Numbered from the stretch's first letter, positions 1 through 8,764 are shown. The stretch: 64,000 nucleotides of DNA from Mucilaginibacter celer (GCF_003576455.2 NZ_CP032869.1:6634001-6698000); one strand, 5' to 3'. A program made the numbers and translations. Notes: generated by a model from the letters alone, not told the origin.

Positions 1-402
1 GTCGGTTATTATCCCGCTTCTGTCAATGCTTAATGTTACCACTTTACCTACAAGGCTTTGAAGGGCCATTTGGATAAATGAGCTGGTATCGGCCGGCTTA
101 GCAGAATCATAAACCTGGCGTTTATTAAAAGCATCAACAGTATCGGCAATATGTGTTGTGGTTACTGTTAAAATAACCCCGTTACCGGTAAGGCCCGTAA
201 CTTTATAGGTTTTTGATATGGACGATGCCGTGTTGATGTTAAACTGCTGGTTACCGCGCTGCAAAACACCCGATGCATGGATCCGTGTGGTTTTACTGTA
301 CACATCTCCCTGTTTAAAAGTGCTTTGCGCTTTGCCAATAGTTGCTGTACACAGCAATGCCAGTACAAAAGCCATTATTATATTAAACCGTATCGTTTTC
401 AT
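1..402 (-). CDS. Secreted protein of unknown function, C-terminus beyond window edge
   Basis: An open frame runs from an ATG at 402 down to base 1 with no stop, so only the first 134 residues are visible. The N-terminus is a clear signal peptide (MKTIRFNIIMAF then a hydrophobic run ending TIGKAQS), so the product is exported. The mature part (KTTRIHASGVLQRG, TYKVTGLTGNGVILTVTTT) is rich in beta-forming residues and Thr/Val. It lies 44 bp downstream of the proline-rich gene on the same strand and may be cotranscribed with it. A DUF6263-like protein is possible, but I cannot confirm it; the family is unassigned. Confidence 0.75.
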   Translation of the reverse strand, partial: MKTIRFNIIMAFVLALLCTATIGKAQSTFKQGDVYSKTTRIHASGVLQRGNQQFNINTASSISKTYKVTGLTGNGVILTVTTTHIADTVDAFNKRQVYDSAKPADTSSFIQMALQSLVGKVVTLSIDRSGIITD

Positions 403-446
403 TTTTTGGTGAATTTTGATTTATAAACTCAATAAAACCAAACAAA

Positions 447-860
447 TTAACGGCCTGGCATATGCGTTGGCGGCGGCATATGGGTAGGCGGCGGCATGTG
501 CGTTGGCGGTGGCATATGTGTAGGCGGCGGCATGTGTGTTGGTGGTGGCATATGCGTAGGCGGCGGCATGTGTCCTCCTGGTCCCGGTGGCGGCGGTGTA
601 GGCGGCAAAGGCGGCAGCTTTGGCGGTATAAGTGGTGGTATATACGGCTTAAACGGTGGCGGCGGTAATGGCGGGGGCAATGTTGGCGGTATAGGTAACG
701 GCGGCATTGGCGGCGGAGGTGGTGGTGGTGGAATGTATGGCGGTATAGACGGCGGTACATTCCAGTCTGACAGGTTGTTGCGCCCCTGGGCATGCGCTGT
801 TTTGGCATTTATTGCAAGCGCTGCCGCTGCAACAAATACCGCTATGATCATCTTTTTCAT
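447..860 (-). CDS. Proline-rich secreted protein with C-terminal HMPPPT repeats
   Basis: A 137-residue protein with a textbook signal peptide (MKKMIIAVFVAAAALAINAKTAHAQG). The mature chain is almost entirely Pro, Met, His and Thr: a polyproline stretch around residues 40-90, then six copies of HMPPPT and a final HMPGR. No enzymatic domain is visible. The composition suggests an extended polyproline-II surface or periplasmic polymer; His and Met could bind metal such as copper, which is inference only. The glycine-rich frame on the opposite strand is a shadow of the GGC-rich codons. The signal peptide decides strand and frame. Confidence 0.7.
   Translation of the reverse strand: MKKMIIAVFVAAAALAINAKTAHAQGRNNLSDWNVPPSIPPYIPPPPPPPPMPPLPIPPTLPPPLPPPPFKPYIPPLIPPKLPPLPPTPPPPGPGGHMPPPTHMPPPTHMPPPTHMPPPTHMPPPTHMPPPTHMPGR
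457..573. repeat. 18-bp tandem repeat encoding HMPPPT
   Basis: Six complete 18-bp units run from 457 to 564, with a partial seventh to 573. Units alternate between ggcatatg- and ggcatgtg- starts and between gttggcggc and gtaggcggc ends. They lie in frame inside the proline-rich gene, so copy-number change by slippage would lengthen or shorten the protein by six residues without a frameshift. Confidence 0.9.
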
Positions 861-938
861 AGTGCTTTATATTTAAATGGTTTAATTGTGATTTATGGTT
901 GGAGAAACTGCGCGTTAATGCATAAGCAGTTACAGGTA

Positions 939-976
939 AAAGAAGGGCTTATGCCGGACCTTCCGGCATAAAGCCC
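939..976 (-). terminator. Strong hairpin, probable minus-strand terminator
   Basis: ATGCCGGA and TCCGGCAT (951-969) form an 8-bp stem with a 3-base loop. GGGCTT/AAGCCC extends the stem with one bulged A. On the minus strand the stem is followed by TTCTTTT, as in an intrinsic terminator. It lies in the 861-1319 gap, downstream of the 1320-2186 gene. Apart from this hairpin and a weak 37-codon frame at 1073-1186, I see nothing else in that gap. Confidence 0.5.
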
Positions 977-1319
977 CCATCATCAAAAGCCCCGAGGTAC
1001 CCCTACAATCGGGACTAATGTATCTTATAACAACCCCAATAAAAGCGGTACGCTTCGCGACGGCGTAAACTAATGCAAATGGAGCTGCTACCCGCTGTAA
1101 TACTTTTTATCACTATTTTAAGTACTACTTTGGGTTTGTTATTTTTTAAAGAACGTTGGTGTTTTCGCCGGCACAACCCACCTTGAATACACTGGTTATT
1201 AAATGTTTAAATTAAAAATGCTTTGGAATTTTTCCCGGAGATCAGAGCGTAGAAGTCCCCCGCTATGAAAAATTGCTTCATAGATTTTTGTGCTTTTAAA
1301 TAAATATTAAGCTGCTTGT

Positions 1320-2186
1320 TTATCTGCGGTTTAGCGAAAGCGGCACCCCGACAGAGAAAACCATATTGGCCTTATCATTGGTGTAACGCGTGAGGTTAGC
1401 TACCCCCACCGCTAAACTTAAAGGGACTTTAAACGGCCTGATGCCCGCCGAAAACCCAAGGTTCATGCCCGACCATTCGGCATTCACATTTACGTGCTGA
1501 ATCAACTCGTACGAAATACTGCCGAATACTGCCGTACCATGCTTCCCTCGCCCGGCCTTAATATCATTGGGGCTTTTTTCATAAAACCTGCCGCTGCCGA
1601 TACCGATGGTGTAGGTGAGCCTGGAGCATCCCGGCGTTAACGATGGGATGGTTTGGATAGCATGGCTCACGGCCACATAATATGTTGAACTTGACGCATC
1701 AGAATATTTCACATCGGCAAACATTTGCAGCGCCCCCGCCGAGATGCTTGTACCCGCAAACAGTTTGCGGCTTACTATAAAATTGCCCGAGAAATTCCTG
1801 AAGTTATGCACATCAGTCATATTAACGCTGGCCGCAAAGTTTATCGCCTTTGCCGGGTTGCCTACACAAAACCCTAACGAGCTTATCAAATCGGCCTTGT
1901 TATTTCTGTAGGCCTCGGGGTAAGTAGCACCAACACCGCCAAACACATAGCTGCCCCATCCGCCAAAACCCGATGGTATCAGGATGCCTCCCGGCGCATC
2001 GCTTGGATAAAGCTCGGTTGGCGCCTGTTGTGCCTGTATCGAAGCATCAGGCACCGGTGCCAGAAACTGATCCATTCGTTGGTTAAGCTCCTTTTCGAAA
2101 GGTGTTTGGCAAAAAGCCCTTGTACTTAAGCAAATGCCGATGATAATACAGCAAATGGATAAACGTATGTTGATTTTACAGATCAT
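1320..2186 (-). CDS. Secreted, barrel-like protein of unknown function
   Basis: A 288-residue protein. The N-terminus (MICKINIRLSICCIIIGICLSTRAFCQ) is a signal peptide. The mature part has many alternating hydrophobic/polar segments with Gly and aromatic residues (GGWGSYVFGGVGATYP, STYYVAVSHAIQ, LSLAVGVANLTRY, MVFSVGVPLSL), the pattern of an outer-membrane beta-barrel. No catalytic motif is seen. The family is not recognised. The two following genes on the same strand also encode exported proteins, so this may be a small envelope cluster. Confidence 0.65.
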   Translation of the reverse strand: MICKINIRLSICCIIIGICLSTRAFCQTPFEKELNQRMDQFLAPVPDASIQAQQAPTELYPSDAPGGILIPSGFGGWGSYVFGGVGATYPEAYRNNKADLISSLGFCVGNPAKAINFAASVNMTDVHNFRNFSGNFIVSRKLFAGTSISAGALQMFADVKYSDASSSTYYVAVSHAIQTIPSLTPGCSRLTYTIGIGSGRFYEKSPNDIKAGRGKHGTAVFGSISYELIQHVNVNAEWSGMNLGFSAGIRPFKVPLSLAVGVANLTRYTNDKANMVFSVGVPLSLNRR

Positions 2187-2614
2187 GACTTAGCAATAGG
2201 TTTGGCAGGCGTTTGTGTGGTTTATGATGATATAGTGGCGCAATAATCTAATTTATACAATTTACCCGTAAAAAGGCAAAGGCCGGTTTTGTATTTTGAT
2301 AAAGCAAACAGGTATACAGCCTGCTCATATTATTTGTAATTGTGATAAGGTTCAAGACAGATATCCTGATAAAAGACTTTGAACCCGCGGCAGTAAGGTG
2401 AAGCTTTTTCATTGTGGTTTTGGTTGATTTTACAGTACAATTTTACGGCGCTACCACGGGGTACACAATACAAAGTAGTTGGTATTTTGATGAAAAGTTG
2501 CTTGTAACCGGTAATTTATATGATTCTGAAATGAATCTTTTGGCCGTATTTTTAACACTCCGCCCAAAAACGGGTGATCAGGATATATTTACCGGATATA
2601 AATCATCATAATTC

Positions 2615-3805
2615 TTACAAATAACTCAGCCACCATTGCTTATGCGTTTTTTTGTATGCCGAAAACCAACGGCAAGGAAAATACAGCGAGGCGATAATAA
2701 ACAACCATATCAAATAAACAACAGGCAGGTTGTAACCAAAATTTAAAGGGCGAAAAAGGAACGGCATATTAGGCGTGACAATATCCTTGCTGGTGTAACC
2801 CGATGCAAAAAACAGGATAACGCTTAAGGTGCGGATGATATAAAAATGCGGTACGTAATAAAAAAAGGGCACGCTGCCATAAGTGTTTAAAACGGCTGTA
2901 AATTTGTTCTGTATGTTTTCGAGATAGGCTAACAGAATTAACGCAGGGCCTATAGTCATAAACAGGTATAACAGCGAACAGGGATATTTGCTGGTGTTTA
3001 AAAACGAGATCAGGCTGAAAACCCAGGTGCGCTGTAACTTCCAGGGCGAAGGATCGCCGTATAGATTTGTAAAACGAAGAATAACAAACAATACAATCAT
3101 GATAAGGCCGGCGAGGCGCAGATAGTTTTGTCGTTTTTTGGCTTCAAAGCCCGGCTTATAAAGCTGGCCAAATGTATAACCTGTAAACATTACACCTGTC
3201 CAGGGTAAAACAGCATACAGGCAAAATATAAAGTGCGTGGCATTTAACTGGATCACTGTGCCACGGGCCGTGAACAACATTTTTAGCAATAGTGCCCAGG
3301 CACCTTTTTCGGGCAGGGCAACATAATCGAGCAGGTTATGACCCAGAAACAAAATACAACCCGTCACGGTGATCACCATCATGGGTAAGCGGATCATTAA
3401 CCCCAGGATGATCATGCTTACGCCGGTGGCCCATATTACCTGCATTACTAATACATTAAAAAGTGGGTTGAGGGTAAAGGCGAGTGATAGTAAAACCAGT
3501 TCGACCAATATCAGCCATAAACCGCGTTTAATCAGGAAAGCGGCCATCTCTTTAGGCGTACGTTTCAGGCCTGCAAGATAAACTGATACACCGCTCAGGA
3601 AAACAAAAGTAGGGGCACAGTAGTGGGTTATCCAACGGGTAAAAAATAAAAAAGGAGTGGTGGTGGCAAGGTCGGTAGGGTCGCCGGTCATGCCCTGTAT
3701 GTGAAAAAACTCGCGGGTATGGTCAAGCGCCATAATCAGCATTACCAATCCACGCAAAACATCTATCGATTGGATGCGCTGTTTCAAAACGGTTTCGGGT
3801 TGCAT
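2615..3805 (-). CDS. DUF1624 / heparan-alpha-glucosaminide N-acetyltransferase-like membrane protein
   Basis: A 396-residue protein with about ten hydrophobic segments. The N-terminal signature RIQSIDVLRGLVMLIMALDH matches the HGSNAT-type catalytic domain (SIDxxRG...DHxR), where the conserved His after the first membrane helix is thought to carry the acyl group. The family moves acetyl groups across membranes onto sugars or cell-envelope polymers. The family assignment is firm; the substrate is unknown. It stands alone: divergent from the MarR-GNAT gene and with no obvious upstream partner on its strand. Confidence 0.8.
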   Translation of the reverse strand: MQPETVLKQRIQSIDVLRGLVMLIMALDHTREFFHIQGMTGDPTDLATTTPFLFFTRWITHYCAPTFVFLSGVSVYLAGLKRTPKEMAAFLIKRGLWLILVELVLLSLAFTLNPLFNVLVMQVIWATGVSMIILGLMIRLPMMVITVTGCILFLGHNLLDYVALPEKGAWALLLKMLFTARGTVIQLNATHFIFCLYAVLPWTGVMFTGYTFGQLYKPGFEAKKRQNYLRLAGLIMIVLFVILRFTNLYGDPSPWKLQRTWVFSLISFLNTSKYPCSLLYLFMTIGPALILLAYLENIQNKFTAVLNTYGSVPFFYYVPHFYIIRTLSVILFFASGYTSKDIVTPNMPFLFRPLNFGYNLPVVYLIWLFIIASLYFPCRWFSAYKKTHKQWWLSYL

Positions 3806-3938
3806 TGAGATACAGGTTTAAAGTATAAATATACAATATTATGACAGTGTATCGCATTGATTAATAGCACACAGCTTGCAGTATTAAAATTGTTTTCATA
3901 AAATTGTGTAACTGATTACATAATTAACTACATAATAT

Positions 3939-4895
3939 ATGGAATTCTTTAATAAGGTAGGAAAAATGGCCATCGGCAGCCGTTTACGGATGCTTACAGA
4001 AACCATTACCGAAGATGCGGCCCGCATTTATAAATTATATGATAATATTGATTTCCAGCCCAAATGGTTTCCTGTTTTTTACACTTTGCAAAGTGGCGAT
4101 GAACTAACCATCACTGCAATAGCTAAACAAATAGGCCATTCGCACCCATCGGTAAGTAAAATAATAGCCGAGATGGTAAAGCGTGGTTTTGTAACCGAAA
4201 AAAAGGACAAAGCCGATGGCCGGCGAAACATGGTAAGCTTATCAGCCAAAGGCAGGGAAGCATCGGTAAAAATACAGGCGCAATATGCTGATGTAAGCAA
4301 CGCGGTGGAAGAACTTTCGGCCCAGGCCTCGCACGATTTATGGCAGGCTATTGATGAATGGGAATACCTGCTGGAGCAGAAATCATTACTTCGCCGGGTG
4401 CAGGAGCAACAAAAGATCAGGGAAAGCGGCGAGGTGCAGATAGTATCTTATGAGCCTCGTTATGCCAGGGATTTCAGGAATTTGAACGAGGAATGGATCT
4501 CTAACTATTTTAAAATGGAAGAAGCCGATTACCGCGCGCTTGATAACCCGGATGGTTATATTATTAATAAAGGCGGCGCTATTTTAGTTGCCTTATACCA
4601 TGGTGAAGCCGTTGGCGTATGCGCCCTGCTTAAAATGAACGACCCTGATTATGATTTCGAACTGGCAAAAATGGCTGTATCGCCAAAGGCACAGGGTAAA
4701 AATATAGGCTATTTATTGGGCAAGGCTATAGTTGAAAAAGCTAAAGAGCTGGGTGCAAATAAACTTTACCTCGAAAGCAACACCATTTTAAAACCGGCTA
4801 TCAGCCTGTATCATAAACTGGGTTTTACCAAGGTTGCCGGTCGGCCATCGCCTTATGAACGAAGCAATATCCAGATGGAATTAGATTTGGGATAA
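3939..4895 (+). CDS. MarR-family regulator fused to GNAT acetyltransferase
   Basis: A 318-residue two-domain protein. Residues about 45-115 form a MarR winged helix (ITAIAKQIGHSHPSVSKIIAEM, then GFVTEKKDKADGRRNMVSL as wing). Residues about 150-315 form a GNAT domain with the acetyl-CoA loop region MAVSPKAQGKNIGYLLGKAI and the C-terminal SLYHKLGFTKV. Such fusions are a known architecture in Bacteroidota, usually combining DNA binding with acetylation of a small molecule or protein; the target cannot be read from the sequence. It is divergent from the DUF1624 gene. Confidence 0.85.
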   Translation: MEFFNKVGKMAIGSRLRMLTETITEDAARIYKLYDNIDFQPKWFPVFYTLQSGDELTITAIAKQIGHSHPSVSKIIAEMVKRGFVTEKKDKADGRRNMVSLSAKGREASVKIQAQYADVSNAVEELSAQASHDLWQAIDEWEYLLEQKSLLRRVQEQQKIRESGEVQIVSYEPRYARDFRNLNEEWISNYFKMEEADYRALDNPDGYIINKGGAILVALYHGEAVGVCALLKMNDPDYDFELAKMAVSPKAQGKNIGYLLGKAIVEKAKELGANKLYLESNTILKPAISLYHKLGFTKVAGRPSPYERSNIQMELDLG

Positions 4896-5041
4896 GTGAC
4901 TGATAACAAGCTATATTTTATGAATATTGCTCATTAGTATTGATAATTTAATTGCGATGTAATATTTGTTAATAAAATTAACAAACAGTTTATGCTTTTT
5001 TCTGTTTATAGAAGTTGAAACTTAAACACTATAACATTTTT

Positions 5042-5872
5042 ATGAAAAGCAAAACATTACTATTCAGCTTATTAACACTATTGGGTTTAACGGTTGGATT
5101 TGAAGCCGAGGCACAGTTTGGGAGTTTATTTCAAAAAGCAAAAGATAAAGCGGCTCAAAAAGCCAGCGAAGCTATTGATAAAAAAACTGCATCAACAAGC
5201 TCATCATCTTCTTCTACATCGTCGGGTGCACCAAAAAGCTCAAAAATCATTATTAACTCGGGCTTTGATTTTGTGCCCGGCGATACCGTATTATTTTCCG
5301 AAGATTTTGCGAGCCTACCGGTGGGCGCTTCAACCAAAGCGCTTAAAACAAATGGTTCGGCCACTATTGTATCGGTAAATACCGAAAGCGGTAAATGGCT
5401 CTCCCTGGCCGATCATGCTACTTATAAGTTCAGCAAGCAGATTTTTTATCCAAAACATTTTACCGTAGAATTTGATATCCTTACTGCGGCCGATAAGATC
5501 AGTGATATTTACCCGGTTAACTTCGGCTTTGTAACCGATAACAGCGTTCGCGATTACATCAGCAGCGGCGGTGCTTATGTACAGCTTAAGTATTATAATA
5601 ACGACGATGTATCAATCAACAGCGAATTTGTAAGCAAATACCTTAACAGCAATTTCGATCTTACAACGTTCACCAACCGTAAAATGCACGTATCCATGGT
5701 GGTTGACGGCGACAGGCTGGTGGTTTATCTCGATCAAACCAAACTGGCCGATACCATGGCTTTTTTACCAACCACAGCAAAAAACCTCTATATCAGCGGC
5801 CCTATGCAGTACCAAAATGGAGCTAAGGCTATGGTGAGTAATTTTGTGATTAAAGGGTTTAAAAAGGTTTAG
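5042..5872 (+). CDS. Secreted protein with Ser-rich linker and jelly-roll-like C-terminus
   Basis: The start at 5042 (MKSKTLLFSLLTLLGLTVGFEAEAQ) is preferred over an upstream TTG at 5015 because the signal peptide begins there. The product is 276 residues. After the signal peptide come a Lys/Ala-rich helix (FQKAKDKAAQKASEAIDKK) and a Ser/Thr-only linker. The beta-rich region from about residue 85 (FDFVPGDTVLFSEDFASLPVGASTKAL, HFTVEFDILTAADK, MVVDGDRLVVYLDQTKL) looks like a LamG/concanavalin-type fold. Similar segments precede OmpA domains in Bacteroidota, but no OmpA domain follows here. Role unknown; probably envelope-associated. Confidence 0.7.
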   Translation: MKSKTLLFSLLTLLGLTVGFEAEAQFGSLFQKAKDKAAQKASEAIDKKTASTSSSSSSTSSGAPKSSKIIINSGFDFVPGDTVLFSEDFASLPVGASTKALKTNGSATIVSVNTESGKWLSLADHATYKFSKQIFYPKHFTVEFDILTAADKISDIYPVNFGFVTDNSVRDYISSGGAYVQLKYYNNDDVSINSEFVSKYLNSNFDLTTFTNRKMHVSMVVDGDRLVVYLDQTKLADTMAFLPTTAKNLYISGPMQYQNGAKAMVSNFVIKGFKKV

Positions 5873-5889
5873 TACGAGTTATATTACAC

Positions 5890-5930
5890 AAAAAGGCGAA
5901 GGTTCATTTTTTTACTTTCGCCTTTTTTAT
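5890..5930. terminator. Bidirectional terminator between convergent genes
   Basis: AAAAAGGCGAA (5890-5900) pairs with TTCGCCTTTTTT (5917-5928) around a short T-rich loop. The A-run on one side and T-run on the other make it functional on either strand. It sits between the convergent gene ends at 5872 and 5927. Confidence 0.85.
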
Positions 5931-7159
5931 TTCATCAATTTGCTAATCTTTCGCTGCACCAATTGCGCATCTGCTTCTGTTTTTATTAGCGCTAAAGCTT
6001 TTTTAAAATTGAGCAGCGCTTTTTCATTGTCAATCCCGGTATACAATTCGCCCAATAAGGTAAAGTAAAACTGGTTACCTGTAAGGTTAAGCTTTTCTGC
6101 CTCAATAATGGCCGCTTCCGGTCCGTTTGCTTTGGCCAGTGCAAAGGTGCGGTTTAACGCTGCCACAGGCGAATATGCAATTTGCAGCAACCTGTTATAC
6201 AATTGCAATATATTTTCCCATTTTTCGCGGGTATCTTCTTTTTGAGTATTCCAGTAGGCAATGCCTGCTTCTAAATGATACCGGGATAGCTGGCTGCCAC
6301 CGGCTGCCTCGTTTAAATACCAGGCTCCTTTGGCCACCATCTCCAGATCCCATAAATTAATATCCTGATCATCATATAATATCAACTCGCCGTTTTTACC
6401 GGTGCGGGCTTCAAAGCGTGATGCGTGAAAATACATCAGCGCCAGCAGCGCATTTACCGGCGGCTTGTTGGTATTTTGGTTTTCAATAAGGATATGGCAA
6501 AGGCGCATAGCTTCAAAACAAAGTTTTTTACGCAAAACCTGGTTTTGACTAACCGAATAGTAGCCCTCGCTAAACAACAGGTAAATAGTGGTAAGTACAT
6601 TATCCAGCCGGGCATTTATTTCGGCCGGCTCCGGCATTTCTATCTTTATTTTTTCGTTGCGGATTTTTTCCTTGGCCCTGTACAGGCGTTTGTTAATGGT
6701 GTCTTTACTGGTTAAAAAAGCTTCGGCCACCTCATCAATACCAAAACCGCACAGGATGCGTAAGGATAAACCTATCTGCGATTCAGGAGAGATGGCAGGA
6801 TGACAAATAGCGAACATCATTTGCAGCTGGCTGTCGTTGATGTTTTGGGGCGACAAGTCGAGATCCCATGTATCATCTTCGGCCTCGTCTTTTTTTATTT
6901 CGGGTGATACCTTGTTTTCAAAAACAGTATTACGCTGCAGGTGATTCTTTGCCTTGTTTTTGGCCACATTATAAAGCCATGCCGTTGGGTTTGGCGGGAT
7001 ACCTTTGTAAGCCCATGTTTGGGCGGCCGTTAAAAAAGTATCGCTGGCAATATCTTCTGCAACTTCCATTTGTTCAAACCCAAAGCGGCGGCAAAGCACC
7101 GATACTATTTTACGGTACTCGGTACGAAATAAATGAGGGATGAGTTGAGGTTGATGCAT
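5927..7159 (-). CDS. ECF42-type RNA polymerase sigma factor with TPR-like C-terminus (DUF6596)
   Basis: The family runs about 410 residues. Region 2 lies in the first 80 residues (VAEDIASDTFLTAAQTW, NPTAWLYNVAKNKAKNHLQR) and region 4 around residues 110-170 (SLRILCGFGIDEVAEAFLTSKDTINKRLYRAKEKIR). The long remainder is the helical domain typical of ECF42. The start at 7159 (MHQPQLIPHLFR) is preferred over an ATG at 7186, which lies inside a palindromic repeat and adds a non-family MTWWELIFQ leader. The YCII/DGPF gene immediately upstream on the same strand is the expected ECF42 partner. ECF42 proteins have no classical anti-sigma; the C-terminal domain is thought to regulate them. Confidence 0.9.
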   Translation of the reverse strand: MHQPQLIPHLFRTEYRKIVSVLCRRFGFEQMEVAEDIASDTFLTAAQTWAYKGIPPNPTAWLYNVAKNKAKNHLQRNTVFENKVSPEIKKDEAEDDTWDLDLSPQNINDSQLQMMFAICHPAISPESQIGLSLRILCGFGIDEVAEAFLTSKDTINKRLYRAKEKIRNEKIKIEMPEPAEINARLDNVLTTIYLLFSEGYYSVSQNQVLRKKLCFEAMRLCHILIENQNTNKPPVNALLALMYFHASRFEARTGKNGELILYDDQDINLWDLEMVAKGAWYLNEAAGGSQLSRYHLEAGIAYWNTQKEDTREKWENILQLYNRLLQIAYSPVAALNRTFALAKANGPEAAIIEAEKLNLTGNQFYFTLLGELYTGIDNEKALLNFKKALALIKTEADAQLVQRKISKLMK

Positions 7160-7178
7160 TTGGAAGATGAGTTCCCAC

Positions 7179-7264
7179 CACGTCATTGCGAGGAACGAAG
7201 CAATCGCGAACTACGCAGGGCGGCTCTGCTAATCGGGAATTTCTTCGTTCCTCGCAATGACGTG
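7179..7264. repeat. Palindromic interspersed repeat (CGTCATTGCGAGGAACGAAG)
   Basis: A perfect 22-bp inverted repeat (7179-7200 and 7243-7264) encloses 42 bp. The sequence word is of a type scattered between genes in Bacteroidota genomes. It lies between the YCII gene and the ECF42 gene and contains the spurious upstream ATG of the latter. A degenerate relative occurs at 56276-56362. Confidence 0.85.
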
Positions 7265-7298
7265 CGGATAGTATTAATGAATACCTTATTTTAAGAAA

Positions 7299-7652
7299 TT
7301 AATGCGTTCCGTCATTTTTTGCAACCTTCCTTACTTCTACAGTATTGCCATCACCCTGCAAAACCGGGCAACCTTTGGCAAACTCAACCGCTTCGTCAAC
7401 GCTTTCGGCTTTTACAATTACAAAGCCGCCTATGGTTTCCTTAATCTCGCCAAACGGGCCGTTGGTAACCACACCACCGTGGCCTACAATTTTAGCATCG
7501 GCAAAGGGCAGTCCGGTGCCGCTTACAAATTTGTTTTGGGCTGCAATGCCGCCAATCCAGTCCATGGTTTGTTTCATCCACACCTGGATCTGTTCGGGCG
7601 ATGCAATCTTTGTACCGTCCTCATGCCTGAAAATTAAAACGAATTCGTCCAT
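7299..7652 (-). CDS. YCII/DGPF-domain protein (ECF42 partner)
   Basis: A 117-residue single-domain protein of the YciI-like ferredoxin-fold family. Recognisable parts are MDEFVLIFRHEDG at the start, the motif VVTNGPFGEIKETIGGFVIV (the DGPF-type core, here NGPF), and VDEAVEFAKGCPVL near the end. These small proteins are encoded beside ECF42 sigma factors and are thought to be part of their regulon; the biochemical activity is unestablished. The gene precedes the sigma gene on the same strand, separated only by the palindromic repeat. Confidence 0.9.
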   Translation of the reverse strand: MDEFVLIFRHEDGTKIASPEQIQVWMKQTMDWIGGIAAQNKFVSGTGLPFADAKIVGHGGVVTNGPFGEIKETIGGFVIVKAESVDEAVEFAKGCPVLQGDGNTVEVRKVAKNDGTH

Positions 7653-7741
7653 CTTTTTTGATTTTAAAGGTTAATAAATATATGATTTATACCTCCATAT
7701 CAAATGAGATTGGGAGAATAGGACAGAGGGGGAGAAATATT

Positions 7742-7842
7742 GTCTGAATCAGAATTTACAGAATTATAGGATTAACAGAATTGGGCGCCTCGATGACAAA
7801 GCATTCTGCAAATTCTATAATTCTGTAAATTCTGATTCAGAC
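7742..7842. repeat. Interspersed palindrome, GTCTGAATC family, copy 1
   Basis: The word GTCTGAATCAGAATTTACAG starts the left arm (7742-7769). Its inverted copy, 28 bp in all, forms the right arm (7815-7842). The right arm overlaps the 3' end of the cytidylyltransferase gene and provides its last codon (GTC) and stop (TGA). Confidence 0.85.
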
Positions 7843-8619
7843 AGCCAGCACCGGTTTCAACTCGCTTAAATGCTTGTTATACCAGTTTACATGGTTATAC
7901 TGTGCGTTAATATCGTAAATGTGTGGTTTCAGTTTAAGCAGGTTGATAATATCCTGGCATGAAAAACGGTGGCAAACCGGGTAAAGCTCTTTAAATACGC
8001 GTTCGATAAAGTAATAATCTTCAGGATGATCTATCCCGAAACGGTGCGACATGCTGTAATCTAACCCGGTTTCCCATGTTACGTTGCCTATATTGAAGAT
8101 GAGCGGGTTTTCGTAAATAAAAGGCGATGTATGCTCAAGATCGTACGGGCGACCAGCATTTTGCCAGGCTTTTTTCAAACAAGCCATAGTCATTACCTCT
8201 ACATCGTTTCCATCGGGATAGGTAGCCGGCTGCAGATTGCTAACATAATCAAACTTATCGCTAAAAAAATGCTCCAATGCTTTATCGATGATACGCGGAT
8301 CAATTAATGGGCAATCGGCCGGAATTTTTACCACCACTTCGGCATTAAAAAGTTTGGCGGCCTGGTATTGCCTGTCCATCAGGTTAACAATGCTGCCACG
8401 GTAATATGGTATATTGAGGCTTTCGGCCTCTTTTACTATAACATCATCATCAGGGCTTTCGGTGGTGGCAATTACAATTTCGGCCTGGTGCTGAATCATG
8501 CCCAGTCTTTCAATCATCCTGGCTAATAAACTTTTGCCCAATACCGGCAACATTACCTTACCATATAAGCGGCTCGAAGCCATGCGGGCAGGTACAACAA
8601 TCACTACGCTCTCAACCAT
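7837..8619 (-). CDS. Cytidylyltransferase-family protein (SpsF/NeuA-like)
   Basis: A 260-residue nucleotidyltransferase of the cytidylyltransferase superfamily. The nucleotide-binding motif PARMASSRLYGKVMLPVLGK is near the N-terminus, with IPADCPLIDPRIID around residues 98-112 (metal-binding Asp region) and FGIDHPEDYYFIERVFKEL in the C-terminal part. SpsF-like members activate sugars for surface polysaccharide; CMP-sialic-acid-type synthetases share the fold. No sugar-biosynthesis genes adjoin it, so the substrate is open. The last codon and stop lie within an interspersed repeat, so the original C-terminus may have been altered. Confidence 0.8.
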   Translation of the reverse strand: MVESVVIVVPARMASSRLYGKVMLPVLGKSLLARMIERLGMIQHQAEIVIATTESPDDDVIVKEAESLNIPYYRGSIVNLMDRQYQAAKLFNAEVVVKIPADCPLIDPRIIDKALEHFFSDKFDYVSNLQPATYPDGNDVEVMTMACLKKAWQNAGRPYDLEHTSPFIYENPLIFNIGNVTWETGLDYSMSHRFGIDHPEDYYFIERVFKELYPVCHRFSCQDIINLLKLKPHIYDINAQYNHVNWYNKHLSELKPVLAV

Positions 8620-8729
8620 ATCTCCGGAAAATTTGAGGTTTATTTTAAATTATAATTGTGCTAAATCTATTACGGCAACATTTAAATATGGCGAAGTTTG
8701 CATTATGAAATTGTTAAGCCCCATCGCCC

Positions 8730-8764
8730 TTAAAAAATAAAACCCGGCACAAAATGGCCGGGCT
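8730..8764 (-). terminator. Intrinsic terminator after the DUF4397 gene
   Basis: CCCGGC (8743-8748) pairs with GCCGGG (8757-8762). On the minus strand the stem is followed by TTTTATTTTTT. It lies about 20 bp beyond the stop at 8787. Confidence 0.85.

Noticed and set aside
457..573. 18-bp tandem units considered as a CRISPR-like array.
   Set aside because: The units are contiguous without unique spacers and are in frame with the protein.
496..876. A glycine-rich frame on the plus strand opposite the proline-rich gene.
   Set aside because: GGC/GGT runs are the complement of proline codons. The minus frame has a signal peptide and the plus frame does not.
1073..1186. A 37-codon plus-strand frame (MQMELLPAVILFITILSTTL...) with one hydrophobic segment and a basic tail, followed by a weak CTATGAA/TTCATAG hairpin.
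   Set aside because: It could be a small membrane protein, but there is no promoter or ribosome-binding signal, and hydrophobic frames arise easily in AT-rich DNA. Not listed as a gene.
2414..2611. A 65-codon plus-strand frame starting with GTG and ending 3 bp before the DUF1624 gene.
   Set aside because: It has no ATG, no upstream signal and no recognisable domain. The frame is open only from 2402, so chance is likely.
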